Positions 1 through 5,475 of a stretch of 5,674 bases of DNA are shown one piece after another; within the stretch, counting starts at the first letter, position 1; every line of letters begins with the position of its first letter. The notes under the pieces were generated by a model. The model saw only the letters and a program-made list of their open reading frames with translations. It did not search any database and had not been told where the DNA came from. Made by a program: the position numbers and the translations under genes. Source of the stretch: an uncultured Shinella sp. GTDB taxonomy: Bacteria; Pseudomonadota; Alphaproteobacteria; Rhizobiales; Rhizobiaceae. The stretch is from the NCBI GenBank assembly GCA_946481465.1, contig CAMLOC010000279.1, forward strand, positions 1 through 5,674. Direction: 5' to 3'.

Positions 1-185
1 TGCGGCACCAGCATCGCGCGCGGCCGCGCCTTCCTGCCCTCGCCCTCACGCCAGCCCGTGACGCTCGCGACAGAGCCGTCTTCTTTCAGGCCAACGACGA
101 CACCGATCTTTTCCGACGAGTAGCCGAACGGCGGTGCATTCGGCAGGCGCTCATAGGCCTTGGCGAGGGAGGACAGGATCGTCAT
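1..185 (-). CDS. cas8c: Cas8c (Csd1), type I-C Cascade large subunit, N-terminal part only
   Basis: Cas8c is the large subunit of the type I-C Cascade complex and takes part in PAM recognition and target DNA binding. Only the first 61 codons are here; the gene continues past base 1. The visible protein begins MTILSSLAKAYERLPNAPPF and contains GYSSEKIGVVVGL and a GWREGEG segment, which fits the start of Csd1 proteins (MIL..L...Y..L, then G.S...I.....L). The start is ATG at 185-183. It overlaps the cas5c stop as ATGA, and a GGAGG Shine-Dalgarno (193-197, minus strand) sits 7 nt upstream inside the end of cas5c, so translation is probably coupled. Position immediately after cas5c is the usual I-C order and supports the call strongly. 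Because the gene is cut by the window edge, its full length and integrity cannot be judged. Confidence 0.9.
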   Translation of the reverse strand, partial: MTILSSLAKAYERLPNAPPFGYSSEKIGVVVGLKEDGSVASVTGWREGEGRKARPRAMLVP

Positions 186-850
186 CGCCGGACCTCCGGG
201 GATTGCGGCGATGGAACCCGCACCACGCCCTTGTCGAGCGCAGCCCGGAAGAACAGCGAGGGACGCCCGGCCGCCGCGTGATCGATGTCGAACAGCATGA
301 ACCCGAGATCGCGGCTCTCGGCAATCGCCGGCGGCAGGGCCGTCTCGGGCGGGAGCAGCTCGAAATGCGCGGCGAATTCCCGCGTGCCGAGACAGGGCTG
401 GTGAAAACACTGTCCCTTCGCGGCACGGCGATTGAAAATATCGAGATGCTTGCCCTCGTTGTCATCGGGACCGGCATTCTTCGTCAGTTCAAAATGCGCC
501 TCGATAATGTAGGCCGGGTTCACCAGCACGGTCGCGGCGCGCTGCTGGCGGTCCTCGTCCACCAGCAGGTTCAGGCCCTCGAGATCACCGCGCTTCATCG
601 CCGACCTGATCTTGCCCGCCGGCGCCTTGTGGCCGACCTCGTTGCGCCGGATCGACTGGAAACGGATCGGCTCCAGCACATGGATCGCATCGATCACCCA
701 GCGAATGGCCGGCTTCCAATGGATCGCCTCCAGCAGGCCGCGCGCGGCGGAGGGCGTCATCACATCATAGGAGACACGCTCGACCTTCATCTCGGGGCGC
801 GTGAAACAGGCATAGTCGCCCCACACTTTCAGGCGAATTCCGTAGGTCAT
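182..850 (-). CDS. cas5c: Cas5c (Cas5d), type I-C crRNA endonuclease and Cascade subunit
   Basis: A 222-residue protein, the usual length for Cas5c. In subtype I-C this RAMP protein replaces Cas6: it cuts the pre-crRNA at the repeat and stays in Cascade holding the 5' handle. The N-terminal RAMP strand is visible (residues 4-15, GIRLKVWGDYAC), as are TPSAARGLLEAIHWKPAIRW (32-51), SIRRNEVG (66-73) and GKHLDIFNRRAAKGQCFH (133-150). K134-H135 match the Lys-His pair described as catalytic in Bacillus halodurans Cas5d. The third residue described there, a Tyr in an IYWKP segment, is His44 here (IHWKP). The ATG at 850-848 is preceded by GGGAGGG (856-862) at 5-nt spacing. The gene lies 59 nt after cas3 and its TGA overlaps the cas8c ATG. 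It most likely shares one transcript with cas3 and cas8c. Confidence 0.95.
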   Translation of the reverse strand: MTYGIRLKVWGDYACFTRPEMKVERVSYDVMTPSAARGLLEAIHWKPAIRWVIDAIHVLEPIRFQSIRRNEVGHKAPAGKIRSAMKRGDLEGLNLLVDEDRQQRAATVLVNPAYIIEAHFELTKNAGPDDNEGKHLDIFNRRAAKGQCFHQPCLGTREFAAHFELLPPETALPPAIAESRDLGFMLFDIDHAAAGRPSLFFRAALDKGVVRVPSPQSPEVRR

Positions 851-909
851 TCATGCCCTCCCAGAACAAACTTTTCAAAATGCTGGCAGATGCCGCGAAG
901 CAGCTTCAG

Positions 910-3150
910 TTAGAAAATCATGTCCTCCGCGCCAAGATAGCCCGCATCCTCCCAAAGCAATCCGACATCCGGTCGATACAGACTGTTCGTCCGAAGAACC
1001 GCAAACTGGTCTCCCCTCCATTGCGGCGCAACGAACGCGACATGACCGTTTTGGATCAACAGCGCCCTCGCCTTCGGCGGCACCTGCACCACTGAGGATT
1101 GCAATCTTCTTGCCAGCAATCCAGAGGAGATATTCTCTATCCCCAGATCATCAACAGCTTCTTTTGCATCTTCGTCCAAAGCCACGATCACCGGCGCCAG
1201 CCCATTTTCGATGAGGCGGAAATCCTGCCCCGCCGTGCGATAGTCGAAATGGCAGCCGGTGCGGTTGCTGATCTCGAAGCGGCCAAGGATCTTCTTTGCA
1301 TCCATGCCCTCGCCCAGGCGCCAATAGACCTCGCCGAAGTAATCCTCCACGGCGGCAAGCCCGGTCAGGTCGGGATGTCTGCCGATGATCCGCTGCATGT
1401 CGCCGATCAGCCCGCGGATTTCGGCGGGCGGGCGGTAGTCCACCGGCCTGAAGACCGTGACGATGCTGTCGTCGCGGTTGCGGCAACCTTCCCTGTTGAC
1501 CCGGCCCGCGGCCTGGATGATCTGGTCCAGCCCCGCCTCCGCCCGCCAGGCGACGGGAAAATCGACATCGACGCCGGCCTCGATCAGGCTTGTCGCGATC
1601 AGCCGGCAAGGCCGCCCGTCCTTGAGCCGCTCTCTCACCTCGGCCAGAATACGCCGCCGGTGCGCCGCATATTGCCGGGTCGTCAGATGGATGAGCCCCG
1701 TCAGCCCGGCCTCCCCGGCCTGCCGGTAGAGGTCCAGCGCATGGCGCCGGCTGTTGACGATGACCAGCGCCTGATCGCGCGTCGCCAGGGCATCGAGCAG
1801 CGCCGCATTGTCCATCTCACCGGCATGGACGATGCGGGTGCGTGCCAGCTTCGTTGCCAGTCCGGCCGGATCGGGCGCAAGCTCGCGGCCTTCCAGCGGC
1901 AGGCCGCCCGGCAGTTCGGGCCGGCGGCCAAGCGCCGGCTGCGTCGCCGTGCAGAGCACGATGGTACAGCCATAGCTGCGCGCCAGTTCCTCCAGCGCCC
2001 GCATGATCGGCATCAGCAGGGCCTTCGGCAAGGTTTGCGCTTCGTCCAGAATGATGATCGAGCCGGCGATATTGTGCAGCTTGCGGGCGCGCGAAGGGCG
2101 GGCCGTGAACAGGCTTTCGAAAAGCTGGACCGTCGTCGTGACGACAACGGGCGCTGCCCAGTCCTCCATGGCAAGCTTCAGCTTGTCCTTGCGCTCGCGC
2201 TTGTTGCGATCGAAAGCCTCTTCCTCGATGGCGGAGTGATGTTCGAGGACGTTGTCCTCGCCCAGGACAGAGCGGAAAATCTCCGCCGTCTGGTCTATGA
2301 TGCTGGTGAACGGAATGGAATAGATGATGCGGCGATGTCCGTGCCTTCGGGCATGGTCCAGCGCGAAACCGAGGGAGGCCAGGGTCTTGCCGCCGCCTGT
2401 CGGCACGGTGAGGGTGAAAAGACCCGGCTCCCTCCCGGCGCCGGCACGCACATGGGCCAGCACATCCCGGCGCAATTCGTTCAATGCACCGCCCCGCCCC
2501 GAGAATGCGGCCATGTGGGCATCGAAACGCGCAACGAAGCCGTCGATCAGCGTCGGCAAGGCCGACCAATCCCGGTCCGCCTTCTTCTCGCCAAGCGCCT
2601 CGTAATACCTTTCCGTGTCCGAAAAATCCGCGTCCACCAAGGCCGAAAAGAGCATTCGGCCCATGAAAGCCAGCGAAAAGGCATAACCGGCCCTGTCGGT
2701 CGGGAAGTGCCGGACCATATCCGGCACGAGCGCCGATACCTCGGCCTTCAACTCGTCCATCCAGACCGGATCGATCGCCAGCGGCTGCTTCATGCGATGA
2801 TCGAAGGTTCCGGGCCCGTCCAGCCGGTCAGCCAAGCCCGCATGGTGGCCCAGAATGCAATAGCCGATGATCTGGGCGATCACGGCATCGCCCCCCTTCG
2901 CCAGATCACGCAGGACCTGCGCGCCGGCCGTGGAATGGTCGACCGCCTCCTTCGCGCCCTCCAGGCGTCGCTGAAAAGGCGGATTGTACTTTCCGAGGTC
3001 GTGGAAAAGCCCCGCGAAAAAGGCCGCCCGTTCAAGGCCGAAAAGACGCATCCTGTCAGCCGCCTGCCGCGCAACGGCGAAAAGGTGTTCCTTCAGAAGC
3101 TGCCAATCGGATTTATCCGGCCCTCGACCAGAATGTGCATAATAGGCCAT
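910..3150 (-). CDS. cas3: Cas3, type I-C CRISPR nuclease-helicase (HD + DExH)
   Basis: Cas3 is recruited by target-bound Cascade, unwinds the invading DNA and degrades the displaced strand. The 746-residue protein is complete. The HD nuclease comes first: H22, H50-D51 (LFHDLGKYNPPFQ), D71-H72, H102-H103 (GHHAGLAD) and D173, all candidate metal ligands. The superfamily 2 helicase follows: Walker A VPTGGGKT (249-256), PFTSIIDQ (280-287), TTTVQLFESL (338-347), Walker B DEAQ (369-372), motif III CTATQPAL (400-407), SLIEAGVDVDFP (521-532) and motif VI QAAGRVNREG (546-555). A C-terminal region of about 150 residues completes it. I chose the ATG at 3150 because the protein then begins MAYYAHS, typical of Cas3, and because GGGGGAG (3154-3160) lies just upstream. 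A TTG at 3198 would add 16 residues that do not look like Cas3. No frameshift or lost key residue is seen, so the enzyme looks functional. First gene of the operon. Confidence 0.97.
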   Translation of the reverse strand: MAYYAHSGRGPDKSDWQLLKEHLFAVARQAADRMRLFGLERAAFFAGLFHDLGKYNPPFQRRLEGAKEAVDHSTAGAQVLRDLAKGGDAVIAQIIGYCILGHHAGLADRLDGPGTFDHRMKQPLAIDPVWMDELKAEVSALVPDMVRHFPTDRAGYAFSLAFMGRMLFSALVDADFSDTERYYEALGEKKADRDWSALPTLIDGFVARFDAHMAAFSGRGGALNELRRDVLAHVRAGAGREPGLFTLTVPTGGGKTLASLGFALDHARRHGHRRIIYSIPFTSIIDQTAEIFRSVLGEDNVLEHHSAIEEEAFDRNKRERKDKLKLAMEDWAAPVVVTTTVQLFESLFTARPSRARKLHNIAGSIIILDEAQTLPKALLMPIMRALEELARSYGCTIVLCTATQPALGRRPELPGGLPLEGRELAPDPAGLATKLARTRIVHAGEMDNAALLDALATRDQALVIVNSRRHALDLYRQAGEAGLTGLIHLTTRQYAAHRRRILAEVRERLKDGRPCRLIATSLIEAGVDVDFPVAWRAEAGLDQIIQAAGRVNREGCRNRDDSIVTVFRPVDYRPPAEIRGLIGDMQRIIGRHPDLTGLAAVEDYFGEVYWRLGEGMDAKKILGRFEISNRTGCHFDYRTAGQDFRLIENGLAPVIVALDEDAKEAVDDLGIENISSGLLARRLQSSVVQVPPKARALLIQNGHVAFVAPQWRGDQFAVLRTNSLYRPDVGLLWEDAGYLGAEDMIF

Positions 3151-3153
3151 GCG

Positions 3154-3216
3154 CTCCCCCAATAGGTGCAGAATGCACGATATGGATCGGGCCGACAATG
3201 CATCGATGGATCGGGC
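3154..3216 (-). promoter_or_regulatory. Candidate cas operon control region upstream of cas3
   Basis: Read towards cas3, this segment holds a weak promoter-like pair, TTGTCG (3193-3198) and CATTCT (3170-3175) with a 17-nt spacer, followed by the Shine-Dalgarno GGGGGAG (3154-3160). The -10-like hexamer lies within a perfect palindrome, GTGCA-GAA-TGCAC (3166-3178). Upstream of it the 11-mer ATGGATCGGGC occurs twice on the plus strand (3182-3192 and 3206-3216), each copy preceded by AATGCA. The motifs are seen directly. Their role as operator and promoter is inference, and the hexamers match the consensus only partly (about 4/6 and 3/6). Confidence 0.35.
3172..3216. repeat. Imperfect tandem repeat, unit about 20 bp, upstream of cas3
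   Basis: Copy 1 (3172-3192) and copy 2 (3197-3216) both begin AATGCA and both end in GGATCGGGC. They differ by a one-base insertion and a two-base deletion in the middle. The identical core ATGGATCGGGC recurs with a 24-bp period. It is too short and too irregular to be a CRISPR array. It lies 22 to 66 bp upstream of the cas3 ATG, where a regulator binding site could be expected. Confidence 0.6.
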
Positions 3217-3319
3217 GGTGTGGCGAGGGTTCAGGACGCTCGCGGGCAGGACAGATCACAAAAGCAATTCACCTGACGACTGCTTTCCGTCGCCGCCGAC
3301 ATGCCGTTGGACCTCCGGC

Positions 3320-3343
3320 CCGGGCGCCTTGCGGATCGCCCGG
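3320..3343 (-). terminator. Possible weak hairpin terminator after the AraC-family gene
   Basis: CCGGGCG (3320-3326) and CGCCCGG (3337-3343) form a perfect 7-bp GC stem around a 10-nt loop. Two further C-G pairs are possible inside the loop with a small bulge. It begins 22 bp after the regulator's stop codon. There is no T-tract on either strand, so intrinsic termination is doubtful, and the regulator transcript could read on into cas3. Confidence 0.3.
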
Positions 3344-3365
3344 AACCGACGTCGCACGGAACGTT

Positions 3366-4289
3366 TCATGCGGTGGGTATCCTGGATGCCTTTCCGATCG
3401 GGTGCCCGTACCGGCTTGGTGCGACGCCGACAAAGCGGGAGAAGGCAAAGCTGAAGGCGCTGGCCGAGCCGTAGCCAATGCGTCTGGCGATCTCTTTCAT
3501 CCCCCCGTCCTTGCGGCGCAGCATGTCCTTGGCCAGCGCCATCCGCCACGACAGCAGATATTCCATGGGCGCCATGCCGGTCTGCTTTTGAAACCTGTCG
3601 AAGAACACCGACCGGGACAGCATGGCGGCGGATGCCAGGTCCTCGACCGTCCAGGCCCTGGCGGGATTCTCGTGTATCCGCCGGATTGCCGGGCCGAGAT
3701 TCCTGTCGGCAAGACCCCGCAACAGGCCCGGCGTTTCCAACCCGGCGGCATCCGAGCGCAACGCCTCGATCAGAAGCAGCTGCAATTGCCTCTCGAGCAC
3801 GATCTCCCTGGCGGGCCGGTCGCCTTGCGCTTCCTCGCGGATCATTTGCACGAGTGCGGTCAGGCGTGCCTGGCCCCGCACATGCAACAGGCCCGGCAGG
3901 AGCGCGAAAACCAGGGTTGCATCGGGGGCGCCGAAGGCCAGCCGACCGACCAGCACGCGCATATTGGGCATGCCGGTCGGATCGCCATGCCGCGTTTCAT
4001 CGCCGAGCCGCGTGACCCGGAGCGGATCGCCGGCGTCATCCGTGTTTCCGGCATTGCTCGACATGGTGAAGCGGCAGGCGGCCGGAATGAGCACGAAATC
4101 CTTCTCCTCCAGCCCGATGTCCGGCTGTCCGTTGATGGCGAGCCTTGCCGATCCTTCGAGGATCACCGCGAAGAACGGGCTTGCGTCGCTCACGCCGTCC
4201 ACGCGCCAATTGCCGGAGCCGCTCGCGACCTTGGAGAAGGGCAAGCTCGGCTGAAGCATGCTGACGATTTCGGCAAGGGGGTCGATCAA
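3366..4289 (-). CDS. AraC-family transcriptional regulator with N-terminal cupin-like domain
   Basis: A DNA-binding regulator of 307 residues, close to the usual AraC-family length. The N-terminal half (about 1-185) has the look of the cupin-type sensory domain found in many proteobacterial AraC proteins: a DPLAEIV start, FFAVILEGSARL (39-50) and DFVLIPA (64-70). The C-terminal half has two helix-turn-helix units: about 213-233 (WTVEDLASAAMLSRSVFFDRF) and about 264-286 (MKEIARRIGYGSASAFSFAF), with the family's GMAPMEYLLSWRM (238-250) between them. The start is a TTG (4289-4287). I prefer it to the ATG at 4259 because homologues begin M-x-DPL and because a good promoter lies 33 bp upstream; an in-frame stop blocks any earlier ATG. 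The gene is divergent from a dehydrogenase gene, its likely target. The inducer is unknown. It reads in the same direction as cas3, but nothing in the sequence ties it to CRISPR control. Confidence 0.93.
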   Translation of the reverse strand: MIDPLAEIVSMLQPSLPFSKVASGSGNWRVDGVSDASPFFAVILEGSARLAINGQPDIGLEEKDFVLIPAACRFTMSSNAGNTDDAGDPLRVTRLGDETRHGDPTGMPNMRVLVGRLAFGAPDATLVFALLPGLLHVRGQARLTALVQMIREEAQGDRPAREIVLERQLQLLLIEALRSDAAGLETPGLLRGLADRNLGPAIRRIHENPARAWTVEDLASAAMLSRSVFFDRFQKQTGMAPMEYLLSWRMALAKDMLRRKDGGMKEIARRIGYGSASAFSFAFSRFVGVAPSRYGHPIGKASRIPTA

Positions 4290-4335
4290 CAGGACGATCT
4301 CTAAAGCAATCAGGACGCATCATTATAGAACGTCC
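4290..4335. promoter_or_regulatory. Candidate AraC-type operator: CAGGACG repeats with 21-bp period
   Basis: CAGGACG occurs at 4290-4296 and again at 4311-4317, in the same orientation and 21 bp apart, that is two DNA turns. A GGACG half-site in inverse orientation (CGTCC) lies at 4331-4335. Direct half-sites spaced by two helical turns are the arrangement bound by AraC-type dimers or by the two HTH units of such proteins. The sites overlap the start region and the promoter of the regulator gene, so autoregulation is plausible. The repeat is seen; its binding by the neighbouring regulator is inferred. Confidence 0.45.
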
Positions 4336-4350
4336 GGAATTCACGGTCCA
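4322..4350 (-). promoter_or_regulatory. Sigma-70-type promoter of the AraC-family gene
   Basis: On the minus strand TGGACC (4345-4350, 4 of 6 matches to TTGACA) is followed after exactly 17 nt by a perfect TATAAT (4322-4327). The transcript would begin near 4315, giving a leader of about 25 nt before the TTG start codon at 4289. This placement also supports the TTG start. The CGTCC half-site (4331-4335) falls in the spacer, as expected if the regulator represses itself. Confidence 0.6.
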
Positions 4351-4386
4351 CATAAGCGGCGTTGGAACACTGCGAAAGGATCTCTC

Positions 4387-5133
4387 ATGAAAACCGTGCT
4401 CATTACCGGCTGCTCTTCCGGCTTTGGCCTCGATACCGCCAGGCTTTTCCTCGACCGCGGCTGGAAGGTCATCGCGACCATGCGCTCGCCGCGCATCGAC
4501 CTTTTGCCGGTATCGGACAAACTGGTCGTTCTGCCGCTCGACGTCACCAGTGACGAAAGCGTGCGCAATGCCGTCGAGGCGGCGGGGCCGATCGACGTGC
4601 TGGTCAACAATGCGGGGATCGGCTGGCTCAATGCCCTTGAAGGCACCCCGATCGATATCGCCCGGTCCCTCTTCGAGACCAATACGCTCGGGACCATGCG
4701 CATGATCAGCGCCGTCCTGCCCCAGTTTCGCGACAGAAAGGCCGGCCTCGTCGTCAACGTGACCTCAAGCGTCACGATGAAGCCGTTGCCGCTCCTTTCG
4801 GCCTATACGGCCAGCAAGGCAGCCGTGAACGCCTTCACCGAATCGCTGGCACTGGAACTTGCCCCCTTTGGAATTTCGATCAGGATCGTGCTGCCGGGCG
4901 CCGCGCCGGAGACAAGCTTCGGCAGCACCGCGTTTTCAAGATTGGAAGAAAACGGCGGCTTCCCCGCGCCCTATGCCGAGTTTGCCAAGGGCGTGATCGC
5001 GGCCATGCGGGCATCGGGCGCTCCGAAGACCCGTTCGTCGGACGTTGCCGAGGCCGTCTGGCGCGCGGCCACCGATCCATCCGCCCCGATGCGCATCCCG
5101 GCAGGCGCCGACGCGGTTGCGCTGGATCGTTAG
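4387..5133 (+). CDS. Classical short-chain dehydrogenase/reductase (SDR) oxidoreductase
   Basis: A cytoplasmic NAD(P)-dependent oxidoreductase of 248 residues, the usual classical SDR length. Visible elements are the cofactor glycine motif TGCSSGFG (7-14), DVT (52-54), NNAG (74-77), and the likely catalytic tetrad N99 (FETNTLG), S127, Y140 and K144 (YTASK, 140-144), with PG (170-171) after beta-strand 6. Arg33 after the second beta-strand suggests NADP(H) rather than NAD(H); this is an inference. The TGCSSGFG form is frequent in SDRs of the 17-beta-hydroxysteroid / retinol dehydrogenase-like group, but the substrate cannot be read from sequence. The ATG at 4387 has a clear Shine-Dalgarno, AAAGGA (4375-4380), 6 nt upstream; the frame is open upstream to 4258 but that part overlaps the regulator. 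The gene is transcribed divergently from the AraC-family gene, which probably controls it. Confidence 0.93.
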   Translation: MKTVLITGCSSGFGLDTARLFLDRGWKVIATMRSPRIDLLPVSDKLVVLPLDVTSDESVRNAVEAAGPIDVLVNNAGIGWLNALEGTPIDIARSLFETNTLGTMRMISAVLPQFRDRKAGLVVNVTSSVTMKPLPLLSAYTASKAAVNAFTESLALELAPFGISIRIVLPGAAPETSFGSTAFSRLEENGGFPAPYAEFAKGVIAAMRASGAPKTRSSDVAEAVWRAATDPSAPMRIPAGADAVALDR

Positions 5134-5156
5134 GTAAAGTCCCGGCCGCCCAGGCC

Positions 5157-5196
5157 GTCGTCCGATGCGGAGCCACCCGGCTCCGCATCGGACGAC
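5157..5196. terminator. Perfect 18-bp inverted repeat after the SDR gene, probable terminator
   Basis: GTCGTCCGATGCGGAGCC (5157-5174) is followed by ACCC and then its exact reverse complement (5179-5196), a stem of 18 bp without mismatch and a 4-nt loop. It begins 24 nt after the SDR stop codon. The structure would be very stable in RNA. No T-run follows on either strand, so it may work as a weak intrinsic terminator, a barrier to 3' decay, or a bidirectional stop between the SDR gene and the flagellin region. Confidence 0.7.
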
Positions 5197-5475
5197 ATCA
5201 GCATCCCTGACGCGCTCAGTCCGCAATCCGCCGGAAACTGACAATAGCCGGCAGTCGGGAATCCCCCCGGACGGTGCGGTCTGCTTGCTGCACCCGCCGC
5301 CACCAGCGTTCCAAAGGGATCGCCGCGGCGCGATCAGTTCGCGCTTAGCGTTCAAGGCAGGTTTTATAAGGGGTTACGGCAGCCTTTAACGCTTCCTTAA
5401 CCAAGAATGTCATCATATCGGCTTCTACCATTCTGCACCCATGACGTGTGCGCCTCTTACAGTTTCAAGCATATT
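5197..5475. other. Intergenic region between the SDR gene and flagellin
   Basis: I see no convincing gene in this stretch. An open frame of 74 codons starting at 5165 begins inside the inverted repeat, has low-complexity content and resembles no family known to me. The left part is GC-rich. The right part, from about 5360, turns AT-richer and holds TTTTATAAG (5362-5370), the CtrA-type box (5386-5401) and the flagellin leader. No RNA gene or repeat array is apparent. Confidence 0.6.
5386..5401 (+). promoter_or_regulatory. CtrA-type binding site upstream of flagellin
   Basis: TTAA (5386-5389), seven bases, TTAAC (5397-5401) is an exact match to the full CtrA consensus TTAA-N7-TTAAC of alphaproteobacteria. 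It ends 74 nt before the flagellin ATG. CtrA controls motility genes in several members of this class. No strong -10 hexamer stands at the standard distance downstream, so whether CtrA acts here directly, and as activator or repressor, is open. Confidence 0.55.

Noticed and set aside
134..913. Open frame of 259 codons on the plus strand opposite cas5c
   Set aside because: It covers cas5c and the cas5c-cas3 gap in antisense, has no recognisable motif and is explained by codon bias of the real gene.
1099..3165. Open frame of 688 codons on the plus strand opposite cas3
   Set aside because: It is antisense to a clearly recognised Cas3 and its translation is rich in Arg, Gln, Asp and Pro without any family motif. 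Such frames arise by chance opposite GC-rich genes.
3151..3365. CRISPR array or leader next to cas3
   Set aside because: No repeat of about 32 bp with regular spacers is present. The only repeat is a short imperfect pair of about 20 bp, and type I-C arrays usually stand at the cas2 end, outside this window.
3135..4304. Open frame of 389 codons on the plus strand opposite the AraC-family gene
   Set aside because: The opposite strand encodes a regulator with two clear helix-turn-helix units. This frame has no motif and spans the upstream region of cas3.
4936..5355. Open frame of 139 codons on the minus strand over the end of the SDR gene
   Set aside because: Antisense to the SDR coding region and the hairpin; the composition is that of a shadow frame.
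5362..5370. TTTTATAAG as the flagellin -10 element
   Set aside because: TATAAG alone resembles a -10 hexamer, but no acceptable -35 lies 16 to 18 bases upstream, so I did not annotate a promoter.
5165..5389. Possible 74-residue small protein before flagellin
   Set aside because: It starts inside the strong inverted repeat, has no Shine-Dalgarno and runs across regulatory-looking DNA. The sequence resembles no family I know.
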